NCBI GenBank assembly: GCA_034190875.2
Contig: CM067348.1
Span: forward strand, 29,983,140 to 30,047,139
Reading direction: 5' to 3'
Source: Urechis unicinctus
Lineage: Eukaryota; Annelida; Polychaeta; Xenopneusta; Urechidae
DNA: 64,000 nt
In this document: positions 10,459 through 20,565 of the stretch, piece by piece
Layout of the letters: the number at the start of each line of letters is the position of its first letter
Position numbering within the stretch: position 1 is the first letter of the stretch
Program-made: the position numbers and the translations under genes
The notes under the pieces: model-generated
Databases searched by the model: none
Told to the model about the DNA's origin: nothing
Seen by the model: the letters and a program-made list of their open reading frames with translations, nothing else

Positions 10459-11080
10459 CTAATTTTGTTCCTCCAATTGACAGCACCCAGACACGTCCTC
10501 TGCAGGACGGGTGTCCGACAGCCGGTCACGGATGGCGGGGGTGCTCCCTCCAAATTGGCAGTACTTGGCGGTTGTTAAGGCTGCGGTAAGCAGAGCCAAC
10601 ATCATACCATAACGATGATAAAGTTCACATTAGGCAGTTCTTAGTGCGTGCCCAACAAACGAGTCAGTCTCGATGTCCGTAATCAGATTTGGCTGATGTT
10701 CTGGAGGGATTGGCAGAAACATACAAGCAACGCTAGAAAACAGTTGGAGAACTGACTGCCCCAGAGTCCGCGTCAGCCAGCGCCCAGCCGAGCCTCATAT
10801 TCCGCATAGAGCTTTGTAATCTCTTCATAGGACATTGATTCAATCTTTGCAGTCGACAGGTGCTGATCGCCGAGGTACTGACTGGCCTGACCCCCAGCTA
10901 GGACAGCAGCAAGCCTATCTCTCTTAGAAGATAAATCTTCACCAGGGGTGCAATGGGGTTCTGCTCGCTCAGACTTTGTGGCTGGCGGGCTAGCCGCATC
11001 TTGTTCAAGGAGTTGATTAATACTGGTATCAGGATCTATGATTATACGTACACACCTTCGAAGTCTAATATATTGCACTG
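10459..11080 (-). pseudogene. Conserved Polinton protein downstream of ATPase, broken
   Basis: The upstream part is fused in frame to the ATPase remnant and contains the conserved segment MSYEEITKLYAEYEARLGAG (about 10775-10834). After a frameshift at about 10773 the frame continues with TLGQSVLQLFSSVACMFLPI, then FVGHALRTA, an in-frame stop at about 10630, CELYHRYGM and a hydrophobic stretch (LALLTAALTTAKYC). I recognise this combination as a recurrent Polinton protein of unknown function. The N-terminus is unclear because of fusion to the ATPase frame, so the right boundary is approximate. Confidence 0.55.
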
Positions 11081-11714
11081 CTCCCCAGACGAAGAAACCT
11101 AAATTGGTTACTGAAGCAGCGGCTGCTATTAAAGTATATCCAGTGGGTTGATCAGTCTTCAGCAGCAGTTTTGCGAGCTTGGTCTTTGCTAGTAGATAGC
11201 GTAGTGTGGTACGTTCCTCACTCGTTGGAATCACATCATTCTCTCGTAGGGCGTCTACAAACGAGTCACGATCCGTGGTGCGGAAAAGTGCCATCCAACG
11301 GGTCTGTTCGCGTAGATCCTTCAGCACAGCGTTGAATTTCTGGGTGAGGACCCAGACACTTTGCTGCGCATGGCTGCAGCTAAAGGCCAGTTCGGATAAC
11401 ATGTCTTTTTTCTTGGTTAGGGCCTTTGTTGCCGAACAGTCATCGATGATGTAGAGGGTAGGCTCGCCCTCTGAATCGTTCCACACCCATAGCCGCGTCT
11501 GATAGGCCTCGTTGAAACGTATGGTAGGGGAGAGAATTACAATATGCTTAAAGGCGCCGAAGAAGGGCCCTTCAAGTAGGTCGAGGATGAATGCGGTTTC
11601 CCACATCCTGTCTGCCCACAAACAATTGCCGAACAGGGACCATCTGGAAATGTAAACTCAGTCTTCGGTTTCTTCAAAACCTTACTAGTAGACTGCGCTG
11701 ACGAACCTGCCATC
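11081..11714 (-). pseudogene. ATP: A32/FtsK-like genome-packaging ATPase, broken
   Basis: P-loop ATPase that would pump element DNA into capsids. It begins at MAGSSAQS (ATG 11714-11712). The Walker A motif GQTGCGK is at about 11600-11620, where the frame shifts: the 5' frame reads GKP while the downstream frame resumes with TAFILDLLEGPF. Walker B is LYIIDDCSA at about 11435-11461, followed by a Gln-containing sensor segment (VWVLTQKFNAVL) and the conserved arginine-rich REQTRWMALF. The start overlaps the capsid gene's stop by about 30 bp in another frame. The C-terminal frame runs on into the next gene's remnant. Confidence 0.85.
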
Positions 11715-12969
11715 TTTAATGTTAGGCTGTGCATCCATAACAATATACATATAGACGTTCAATGCGCCGGCCGTCTCTGCCTTTTTTGTGATCTGAATGG
11801 TGACACTCTCAGACGCATTCTCCACGGCCCTGCCACTAACATGCAGCTGGTCGTCATCAATCGTCCTTAAGTCGAGCCACAGAGCATACTTACTGGTTAG
11901 GTACTATCCCAGGGAAACGTCTGACAAGGCCAAGTCTTTTACTGCTATTGCTACACTGGGATCTCGTTTACTCGTTGCTGCAAAGGCCTTCTTCACCTCG
12001 TCCCACTGCTTGTAGCCACGCATGCCCCGGGCATAGAGCTGATTGGGGATGCCCTCAGTGGTCACCTCGACCTTTGTAATCTTTGGGTTGTAGAACGACT
12101 CTGTTTTCCTGGCGTTTGAGACATTGGCTGAGTCTTCAAAGAGCAGTAAGATGCCGCCCTTCATGCTGCGAGCCGGCACGTTCAGATTGATGTTCCACAG
12201 TTTATCTCTTTTATTGTATACAAGCTTCCTGTGACGAAGAACACGGTCATACATAATCGAGATCCGACCTGTGTACTGTGTGGGTATCATACGGGCCAAC
12301 TCTGGTTTGGTAACCATGTCATACTCCAGCGAGATGCCATCAATTTTGTAGCTGGAGTCGCTTGACGCGTGAATTACGCGGTTGTATTCGTTGAACGTGA
12401 GCTCGTATTCCAGTCTGTCACTAAGCGCACTCTGGTAGAACGCCATGTGGCTCTCAAGGAGTTCAAAGTCAAGCGGAACGTAGAACCTGTTACCATAAAC
12501 ATCGGCTACCGCCTTGTCCTCTTCCTCGGTCTCGTCCTTGTCTCCTGCCCCCACTCGTATCTTAGTTGTGTTTCTGTCATCTGATGTGTCAATGCCCTGG
12601 TACTGGAGGCCCTGTCTCACCTGTGCAGTCCGCCACAAGTCGTGGTAACAGTGGTACACATCGTTGTCATCAATAGACATGACCTCATTGCCAGAAATCT
12701 TGATTGTCATTGCTTTACCACGGCGCGACCCAGGTTTTGCACAACACAACATCAGTCGTGGTCAGCGTGATTGTAAAGGCCAGCCGTGCTGTCCCTGGAA
12801 CAATGACGTGTTCTGCACCTAGATTGGGGAAGCGAACCAGCAGTTGTTGGTTCTGATCAATAGTGCTTGGATTGTTTGTAATAACTACAGACAGCCGCAC
12901 GCCCTTTACCCCTAGGGGTTCGCGTATCCGGCGGTGTGGGTTTAGTTTGCGTATGTAAGTACTCGTCAT
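11685..12969 (-). pseudogene. MCP: Major capsid protein (double jelly roll), two lesions
   Basis: Hexon-like capsid protein of Polintons, about 427 codons from ATG 12969-12967. The N-terminal jelly-roll strands lie at 12715-12969. There is a frameshift at about 12740, then an 850-bp open stretch with the conserved segments IMYDRVLRHRKLVYNKRD, RSMKGGILLLFEDS and NPKITKVEVTTEGIPNQLYA. An in-frame TAG at about 11904 follows SDVSLG. The same frame then continues with KYALWLDLRTIDD and a C-terminal beta stretch (ALNVYMYIVMDAQ) to the stop at 11685-11687. It is one of the better preserved genes. It is transcribed leftward from a 39-bp divergent spacer shared with the coiled-coil gene. Confidence 0.85.
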
Positions 12970-13008
12970 GTTGAATTCTTAGTTGCAGTTTATCTTTAAC
13001 ACATAGAC
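12970..13008. promoter_or_regulatory. 39-bp divergent spacer between capsid and coiled-coil genes
   Basis: Only 39 bp separate the capsid start (minus, 12969) from the coiled-coil gene start (plus, 13009). The spacer is AT-rich with TTATCTTTAAC. No perfect TATA box is present. A shared bidirectional promoter is inferred from the geometry. Confidence 0.5.
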
Positions 13009-14301
13009 ATGGAGTTTAATAACCCAGCATTTGATGACGTAGATAAGGAGGGGGCTATGGGAGGGGAGAGGAATAACTTTGATGATGAGGAACCTAACCT
13101 CATTGACGAAACTTTAGATACGTCGAGTACTACTAGTCCATGGTGGGCTATTAATGAAATGCCTGCTGGGTTAACAGAAGATCGGGTGGGTTCCAAAGAA
13201 GTAACTGAAGTCTTAGTTACGAGGTGGGAGATGGCAGTGTCTAAGCATTGGCTGCAGGCCACTCTGGAGTTTCGATCGTCTCAACAAGGTGACCTTTGGG
13301 TTAAGTTGGGCCGAGAATGGAAGCTTCTGACATGGAAGAACAATCCAAACAAATTCCTCTCTCCTAGGAGTATCCTAGATTACGGTGGTACACAGCTTGC
13401 TCGGGCTCTTGGGATAACACCTGAACTATCCACAAAGGCAGTAAAAGCCCTACAAGGCGTTGACCAAGTTGCTGCTAAAGCGGAAGCTGGAGAGATTGAA
13501 ATGAGAGCCCTCGACCCTGAAGCCGTGACAGAGCAAGGTGGTGTGGAAGAAACAAGATTAATAGAGGACATTCATAACACCATACAAGACCTAGGTACAC
13601 AAACAGACAACGAACTACCACTCAGAGAGCTTGTACGGCTTGACAAGGCTATGCAGACCCAGAGGGGTGAGCTGGTGAACAACCTAGCTAAGATAACTGA
13701 TATAGAAAGGGATATAGCCCGACGGGAAGCTAAAATGGCAAGCTTGGAGGAGGCAGGGAGGGAAGGAGATCCAGCATGGAAATTGCAATCAAGGATCTGC
13801 GGCGTGTCCGTGTTGAGGCTGCCTCTGTAAACCGTGAACGTCTGCGAACCCAAATTAACCGCATCAGGGAAACGATCAATAGACTTCTTAATGAGGACAC
13901 AATGCTAGCTGAGCGTGTACGCACCCTGTTCTGTGAGCAGGGCATAACAATTACCTCTATCCTCACTGCGATTGGATTGGCAATCTCGACCCTGGTTGTT
14001 GCTTTGACGGGTGGAGGGAGTACTAGTTCAACCCCGGCACCAACACCGACGCCAGCTGATAAGCCTGGGGTGAAGGAATGGACAGCTGAACTCCTTGGCA
14101 AACGTCCTGAAGGGCCTAGCCGGTAAGGCAGCAGCTGCCCTTCCAGGAATCATTGGCTCCATCATATCATGGCTGCTTAAGTCAGCTGCAAAGGTGGCTG
14201 GTTGGATGGCAGAACATGTATGGGCCGCAGTTGTGACGGTTGGGAGAGTTATCCTCCTGATACTCTGTGATCTACTACGTAGCAAACCAAAGCACGGCTA
14301 A
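13009..14301 (+). pseudogene. Coiled-coil and membrane-active Polinton protein, two frameshifts
   Basis: About 430 codons. It starts MEFNNPAFDD, an acidic N-terminus. A globular part follows (WWAINEMPAG to LARALGI), then a long charged coiled coil from about 13560 to 13900. The segment EDTMLAERVRTLFCEQGITI precedes a hydrophobic helix (ILTAIGLAISTLVVAL) and a Gly/Ser/Thr/Pro linker. The C-terminal third (GKAAAALPGIIGSIISWLLK, then a WMAEHVWAAVV helix) looks membrane-active. The frame changes at about 13790 and about 14100. The architecture is widespread in invertebrate Polintons and adintovirus-like genomes. A membrane-lytic or core role is inferred from the amphipathic C-terminus only. Its 3' end overlaps that of the next gene by 27 bp, tail to tail. 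Confidence 0.7.
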
Positions 14302-15529
14302 GCCTATAGCGATTCCGCCTACAATAAGAGCGGTTTTCTCATCATCGTGCGCCCAACGTAGATCGGTCTCGGCAACGCCGACAGGAGCCGACCCTGGAGA
14401 GGGGACTCCCATATCTGGCGGAGGGTCAAAGCTTCCTCTATCTGGAGCAGGAGCAACCAAGTTGACATCAGTATTGCTGCCGATCTGCTGTTCCTCAGTT
14501 CCAATGGTAATCAGATTGTTGTACCAAGCAACGTGTACAATGGCAAGGCTCATATCCGACGGAGCCATGTAAAGGCCCGTTCCAAACACATAATCAACCT
14601 GTGAGGAAGCATTCTGGAGGACGTTCTGATGCTGTCGGATTGATGAGGGAATGTCCACTGGGGAGTTGATGGCATCCTCAACGTTAGCCTGAAATTGTTT
14701 CTGAGCATCACAGGACGTGCCAACACCTAGTATCTCTGAGCGGGTCTGTGCCTGAGCACCAAGAATGGCCCAGACATAGCTCCTAATGCTGCCGTTGATC
14801 CGTGAGATACCTGGGGATGTGAACCCCTCCGATTTTTCTAGGATGAAAGTACTCCAGGCGATGTTTGCCCCCTCTTGGTTTTGCTTTATGAAATCAATGT
14901 GCAGCTTGCCGCCCTGGAAAACAAACCCATTAGTTGATTTCTCAAATATTTGCCTGACGGATTCGTAGAGGTTCATGTTTCCGTAATGAGTGACGACCCG
15001 TACCTCGTGAGTTTCTGGGTCGGTGAAGTAGATCTGCCCTAGGCCCTGGTTGCCGCCTTTTATCCTCCAGTCGCTGTTTTCGTCAACCACAAACTCGCGG
15101 CAGAGCTGGTGGTAGATTATCTTGTCAAAGGTGTTGTTGGTGGCCGACCATGTGGCATCATCCGGCAGTGCTATTCTCATTTCGTCTAAAAGTCTCCGGA
15201 TGGTGTAGTAGACGTGACACCTGTAGAGGTTACTTAGTGCTGGGGAGTCAGATCTGATGTGGTCCAGGGCAGCAACTCCACAGCCACTGGTTGCGCAGTT
15301 TACCTGGTTCTGCCAGTATTGCATGTGGTTGGTTCTCCAGCCAACTACAAGGCCCTCGTCGCTTATGTTTGGCACCAAGTATTTATCAAACATGAAACGC
15401 ATTTGTGATATTATCCGCATTCACCTGGATAAGAAGATGTGTCAGATCTTTGGCAGCAATATGTGATGGGTAGACAGACCCGGTTTTGTACGTTTTATTC
15501 GTATTGAAACTAAAGGCTTGTTTATTCAT
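14275..15529 (-). pseudogene. Large conserved Polinton protein with C-terminal membrane anchor
   Basis: The body (14275-15420) is a single 381-codon open frame, the longest intact frame in the provirus. It contains FMFDKYLVPNISDEGLVVGW, a Cys-containing patch (CATSGCGVAALDHI), SFEV-type strand regions, ILGAQAQTRSEILGVG and a C-terminal hydrophobic helix (ALIVGGIAIGLAVLWFA). The likely true start is ATG 15529-15527 (MNKQAFSFNTNKTYKTG), joined to the body by a frameshift at about 15405-15420. A similar protein occurs in many invertebrate Polintons; I do not know its role. The capsid-gene neighbourhood and the single tail anchor suggest a virion component. Confidence 0.65.
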
Positions 15530-15554
15530 AGTGCTATGTATCACACTCTGTAAA

Positions 15555-16242
15555 ATGTTCAAAGCGGCGACGACGTGTCCCTGCAAAATTGCATTGAGAA
15601 TAGTGCAGGTGATCTATACGCAGGTCTTAGGTCAATCACGTGTACTGTGGGCTGGTATAACATTGAATCAGAGGTGCCCCTTTTATGGCTGCCAGCTAAT
15701 TCTGGCCCAGAGGGGTTAAAACTTACCGTGCTTCCACCTGGCCTCTGGTGCTTCAAGCGTATACAAGAGGAAATTGAATCTATGACTCAGGATACTTTAG
15801 GTCCTAGGTTTGGGGTTGATGATTCAACTGGGATTGTTACCCTCTCAGTTCCTCCTTCTGGGTCTTTACGATGTGACGGTGTGTTAAAAATATTAGGTCT
15901 TGCTGCAGGTCTGGGTGGGGGATGGATTCGTTCAGGTCTTCACAAAGGCGTCCGGCCGTGAACTTTAGCATCTTTAACCCATTTTATGTCCACCTCGATC
16001 AAGTCAGTACCACGCACAACATACTTGAGTGTGCGCCCACTACGCTTCTTGATGTTGTGGGTTGTAGGGGCGGCTCTTTTGGTGATATCATAACCACAAA
16101 CATCGCTAATCCTGTGTCAAAACAGGTTGGTGCAGGAGCCGTGAATGAGTTAAAGGTTCAGATAAGAGATAATAAGGGAAGTGTATTGAACAATTACGAC
16201 CTTCCTGTTGGCGTTGTTCTTCAATTTACAAGATGTCAATAA
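15555..16242 (+). pseudogene. Penton-like / minor capsid candidate, frameshifted
   Basis: Two frames form one gene. 15575-15961 holds AGDLYAGLRSI, WYNIESEVP and a Gly-rich stretch. 15922-16242 holds NFSIFNPFYVHLDQVSTTHN and ends with an alternating beta pattern (NELKVQIRDNKGSVLNNYDL) typical of the C-terminal strands of single jelly-roll capsid proteins. The frame changes at about 15950, and the N-terminus is uncertain: an ATG at 15555 is in another frame. The size (about 230 codons), fold pattern and position fit the Polinton minor capsid/penton protein. Its stop is part of an AATAAA at 16238-16243 and overlaps the next start by 10 bp. Confidence 0.6.
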
Positions 16243-16853
16243 AGGCGAGTATTTATAGAACTCAACTGAAAACGGATCAGGGCGGCGCCGACCTCTCCAA
16301 GTATGCAGCAAAGACCTATGTAGACTCACAAAAAATGGATAAAGGTGGCGGTACTATGACTAGATACCTTGAAATGGGAGATAATAAAATCGTTCAGTTG
16401 GGAGACCCAATATCGCCAACGAATGCTGCTAATAGAAAGTATGTTGATGACAGACACAGACAGCATCGCAGGGACCTGAGAGAACTCATAAGCTCTCAAA
16501 CGAAACATCTCATTACTATATCGCCAGAAGCAAGTGGCACCCTTCGCAGAGGATATTAGTGGTCGTTTGGCCATGGGGCTAGGGGTCGAGACCCACAAGA
16601 CTCAAGCTGTGGATATACCATGTTATGTTCTGGTGTTGGTGCTGATACTGCTGCTATAGCAGTCGTTCCTGTTATTAATGGAACAAATCAAGCGGTAGGA
16701 ATAAGTAAGCCTGCTGACCAACGGGATGTTGTAATATCTTTAGACCAGCCTTTACAGCTAGAACAAGGCAACGTTATTAACTTTTATTCAACCACTCAAA
16801 ACAGAGGGGCGACTTGGTCTGTAGTATCGCTCCTAATTGAACTTGACTTATAG
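16233..16853 (+). pseudogene. Fibre-like protein with one in-frame stop
   Basis: A 206-codon frame interrupted by a single TAG at 16557-16559; the same frame resumes immediately and is open to 16853. The N-terminal half carries a tail-fibre type pattern: SKYAAKTYVDSQ, then MTRYLEMGDNKIVQLGDP, then TNAANRKYVDD. That is the MxxxLxMxxNKIxxLxxP..AANxKYVD signature seen in phage tail fibres and in Polinton fibre proteins. The C-terminal half is a beta-rich domain ending TWSVVSLLIELDL. Host-receptor attachment is inferred from the pattern, not shown. The start overlaps the penton-like gene by 10 bp. Confidence 0.65.
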
Positions 16854-16876
16854 ACTTATGTGCCTATAACGGTAGT

Positions 16877-17443
16877 ATGAAACAACAACCAACTGTGCCG
16901 CCTGATGAGAATCCGGGCCACTCCTATCGGCTGAATGAGATCGGTCTCAAGAAGCAACACCTTGAGAAAGAAATATGGTGCTATGCATAAAAAATATAGG
17001 TGTGCAGTAAACTCAGTGGACGCTGTAGACACTGCTTTAGTTGCTGTGGGTATGTGTCTTGGCGCAAGTCTTGGTGCGGGTCTGATGTCTAAGGTGGTTG
17101 CTGCCCCTATTGCTACAGTCTAAGGTGCTACGGGGGCCGCTTGTGGGCTGGTTGCGACCGCAGGAAAAGTCATCAGCTGGCGGCTGTCGGCAAAGGTAAA
17201 GAAGCACGACCAGATTCAAATATGGCGCAGAACAAACTAAACACGGTTACAGATATTATTTCGGCGGCGCTTGAAGACGGCATTATCTCAGACGGTGAGT
17301 TTAAGCTCGTTTCGGCCGAGATCGAAAAATATACTCGAATGAAAAGCGATATTAAGGCTAAGACGTTGGCTAGGGCATCTCCACCCCCTCACCGCCTAGG
17401 TCGACGGGGGTCGCAGGAGGCGATCGTGCCGGTACCGCGGTAA
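16877..17443 (+). pseudogene. Small Polinton membrane protein with helical C-terminus
   Basis: Starts MKQQPTVPPDENPGHSYRLN (16877) and shifts frame at about 16950 into KKYRCAVNSVDAVDTALVAV, a Gly-rich hydrophobic stretch (GMCLGASLGAGL) and VVAAPIATV. A TAA follows at 17121-17123. The same frame continues with a second hydrophobic stretch and a basic KVKKHDQIQI segment, then shifts at about 17215 to LNTVTDIISAALEDGIISDG, an EF-hand-like or helical acidic tail. This arrangement of two membrane segments plus an acidic helical tail is common in invertebrate Polintons. The function is unknown. Two frameshifts and one stop make it dead. Confidence 0.6.
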
Positions 17444-17491
17444 GTGCAGTCGACCGACTGACCATTTAAAGAGTAGTGTTTGCTGGGTATA

Positions 17492-18250
17492 ATGGAAGTA
17501 GCGATAAAATCTTTCTGCAACGATCATACTGGAGTCAAGCAAAATACGGACCAGTGGGAGACCACGAGGAAGGGCTGCATTGGAGGAAGTGACTACTCCA
17601 CCATCATAGGGCAAAACTACTTTAGCAGCTATAGTAAGAAGCTGACTGAAAACAACTAGCAACGAGGGTGCTCGCTTTAGCGCGCCCTGCCTCTGGGGTC
17701 AGACTTTTGAGGAGGTTGCAATTGTGGTACTGGAGAAGGTGTACGACACCAAGGTCTAGGGAAATAATATCTATATTCAGGACGGCGCAACGGCCTACTC
17801 TCCAGATGGCTTTTGTGTGCTCCCGATCCGGCGGGCTGGGGTGACTGGGAGTGGGATGGATGCTGTCTGTTGGGGGCATCCTGAGGAGGTTGTGCTGCTC
17901 GAGATAAAGTGCCCCTACACTCGGAGTCCTGGGAGGGTGATTCCGAACATGTATAAGCCTCAGGATCTGTTGGGGCTGCACCACAGTCCGGTGGCGACCA
18001 TGGGGGTGTTTGTCGACTCCGTCTTCAGGTTGTGTTCCTACGAGGACCTGGGGAGGGCTGAGGCGTACAACCAGGTGTATCACAAGGATCGGAAGAAGGA
18101 TAAGGAGACGGTGGCTTGGGGTGGGCGTTGATTGAGGGCCTCGAAGACGACGACTATGGCGCGAACGGGAGGTTTAATAGTTGGCTGGGCGTCACGGTCC
18201 TTCGCTGGGAAGACCGAGTGGGGCCGCGGAGAGGCCGGCGGGGGCGTTCT
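17492..18250 (+). pseudogene. YqaJ/lambda-exonuclease-like PD-(D/E)XK nuclease, broken
   Basis: A 5'-3' exonuclease-like recombinase of the PD-(D/E)XK fold. N-terminal GCIGGSDYSTIIGQNYF (about 17575-17625) matches the Ser/Asp entry motif of YqaJ-type nucleases. After a frameshift at about 17655, CLWGQTFEEVAIVVLE and a stop at about 17757 are followed by the catalytic Asp in SPDGFCV (about 17802-17822), the catalytic ExK in VLLEIKCPYTR (about 17891-17923), and GLHHSPVATMGVFVDSVF. The frame is lost again after about 18131. Catalytic residues survive, but the gene has at least two frameshifts and one stop. This family works in replication and recombination in DNA viruses; the role here is by analogy. 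Confidence 0.7.
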
Positions 18251-18289
18251 TTTGGAAGCTCTTTAAGATGAGGTTGATAACTGCTCGTC

Positions 18290-18671
18290 CTGATCCCAAA
18301 CTTTATCTAGCAGAACAACGCTAAGGTTGCCCAGTTTATAGAGGACCTCGACCGCGTGAAAAATGGAACTTACACGGGTAGACATGGGCCTGGAATGTTT
18401 ACGCTTGAAGACCTCTATGGATAGACCCTGGGTTGGTAGTATAGGTAATGGCGGTTCCCCTACCCCCTGCGACTCGTGGCTCCCTGCCCCCTGCGACTCG
18501 TGGCGCTGGGGTGTTCGCTACCTGGGGTTGGCTGCCCTAACTTAGTCGGTTAGAATGATGGTTGCTGGGTGGTTGGATATCTGGGGTGTGGACGATTTGC
18601 TTTGGTGGGTGGGTGGTCTCAAGATAGTCCCCTCTGCGCTGGACCCGCCATTACCTATACTAGTGGAATGA
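18290..18671 (+). pseudogene. Right-end remnants of small Polinton genes
   Basis: A helical fragment (AQFIEDLDRVKNGTYTGRHG, about 18325-18385) continues to a stop after EDLYG. It may be the nuclease C-terminus or a separate gene. A 38-codon frame at 18555-18671 (MMVAGWLDIWGVDDLLWWVG) has Trp-rich helical composition and lies where Polintons often carry a tiny terminal gene. A 24-bp direct repeat (GCGACTCGTGGC core) sits at about 18456-18505. GC content falls to host level soon after. Confidence 0.35.
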
Positions 18672-20455
18672 ATAATCAACTGGCCGACCATCCAGGCGGC
18701 ACTTGTCGCCCTACCATCAATTCGAGATCCACCGGTTATCCACTTCTGTCACCACACAACAGTTCAACCCTGCGTTTCAAGCATCTTCCCCGGTTTAGAT
18801 AAGATCGAATGCGAAATGGCCGTGATTAAAAACAGCGCCTTTGCTTCAGGAACGACAGTCAACCCCTATTCCGGCTACCTCTACAACCATCTGTCGTTGA
18901 ATTATTTGCTTGCTTGCTCGTGCAGATCACTCATCTCAAACCAATCAATCAAGAATTATTTTTCGGTGTCAGTGTGCTTCATTCACGTTTTGCTATCCCG
19001 TTTATCAGCCTATCGCAGTTCGACATGAAGCTTATCTTATAATCGCGTAAGAAGTCTCTCAAAAATACACCCTTCGCGAAATTTCCCATTGAATCTTGGA
19101 AGCTCACAGCCTTCATGCGTAACATAAACCACGCGGCACCGAAAGACGCGACTGTATTAACATCAGTTCTCCTCGCTTTCTTCGACTTCTTAAGAAAGGG
19201 AAATATGTCCCTTTTTCCTAAACCAGCTTCAACCCTCGCCAACATATGTTGCGTGAAATTATTCGTCGAACTTAAGTCGGACTCGAGCCTCATTTACAAC
19301 ACATAAAGACTCTTCAAGATCGTGACTGATCTCTCACAATCATCATAGCTTCCATCCCTCACATTTTTGACCGTGTAAGCACGTATGATCATATGCACCG
19401 TTTGGTTCCCGCTCCCGTATCATCTCCGGTCTTCATTTACCCCAACGTGCACGGCCGCCTCATCACACTCACCCATGGCACGTTGATTACCTGCCTTAAG
19501 CGAGTTGGATCAGACACTTCCTTCGGGTCATAGCCTCCGTAAAGACGGCTGCTCTCTGGGTAATCGTGCAGGCGGTCTTCCCGACCTGCTTCAGCACCAC
19601 GGTAGCTGTTGCTCCGACTGCTACCAGCGATATATCTCGTTCAATCTTTAGTAGCACCTTTCAGTCACTCAAGCTATAGGTCACTCCTTGCTGCCTTGGC
19701 TCGCATAAAGAATTAGACGCGTTAACCCCCTATTAATCATTTGTTATCCATTAACGCTTCTTCTAATGTCCTCCCCACCCTCTCATCTTTCTTCTTCTCT
19801 CCCACTTCTTCTCCTGTCTGGGCCGGTCAACCTTGGCAGTCTTCTAGGCAATCTCTCATATATCTTCCTCGCTTTTGCATATTCCGTCCTGGTCTGGTTC
19901 GATATTGCTTGTTCGCTTTGCTTAGCGTACGCAATCTCGCATAACAGCTTCTACCTTTTTAATTGATCACTAATGTTCTTAAAGTTGTTATGCCATTTAA
20001 TGCTTGCCCTAGCTCTGTGCAGCGGGGTTCTTGAACTTCTTTAAGCCCAATAAAGTGATTGTATGCACCGGTTTCCTTGTGAGGTTTGGGGATAATAATC
20101 AAGTTTGCCTCCTGGATGACATTCTCTGTTGATGCCGATGCATTACACGAGTGTTATATGAAACGTGCGATTAAAACAACCAAGATTGTCTTGGATATTT
20201 GAAAAACAGATAAATTGGGATTGTCGTAAACTGGTATATAACCTATTAAATTACAATTGCGGATTGAGAAAATGTAATATATAGATAAATATGATCAAGA
20301 CGAGCGCGTATTAGTTGGTGTAGCATACACACCTCTCCATTGACCCCCAGACATTCGATTGCTTCAATATGTGTGGTGTTAGTCACAATGCTATCGTAAG
20401 TCACGTCAAACCATGCGCACCGCAACACCTGCATGCTAAACATAGCAACATCTAC
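18672..20455. other. Unassigned sequence right of the provirus
   Basis: No gene is recognised. A minus-strand frame at 18979-19293 (104 codons) and GC-richer sequence at 19400-19700 show no family motif. No reverse-complement match to the left flank of the provirus was found, so terminal inverted repeats are not demonstrated. Confidence 0.4.
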
Positions 20456-20537
20456 TGACTGACATATATATATATATTTATATTACAAACATCGACCGTT
20501 GGGAGACTTTTGACGGGAAAAGACCGTTTGGGGCCTA

Positions 20538-20565
20538 GTCCCCCGAATGTTGACCGTCGGGGGAC
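20538..20565. repeat. Short hairpin GTCCCCCGA/TCGGGGGAC
   Basis: A 9-bp perfect stem around a 10-nt loop. The same CCCCCGA/GACCGT words recur nearby at 20490-20580 and 20680-20690, so this small region is internally repetitive. Confidence 0.7.

Larger units (their letters stand above)
4524..18671. mobile_element. Decayed Polinton/Maverick (adintovirus-like) provirus
   Basis: About 14 kb carrying the hallmark Polinton gene set: protein-primed DNA polymerase B, retroviral-type DDE integrase, A32/FtsK-like packaging ATPase, double-jelly-roll major capsid protein, a penton-like protein and several small proteins that recur in invertebrate Polintons. The length fits the usual 15-20 kb once missing ends are allowed for. 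GC content is clearly higher than the flanks. Almost all frames are broken by single-base indels or stop codons, so the copy is not functional. Terminal repeats and the 6-bp target duplication are not visible. The boundaries given are the outermost recognisable element sequence, not true ends. Confidence 0.9.

Noticed and set aside
18979-19293. 104-codon minus-strand gene next to the provirus
   Set aside because: No family motif, and host-like composition. It is not linked to the Polinton gene set and has no splice or promoter support.
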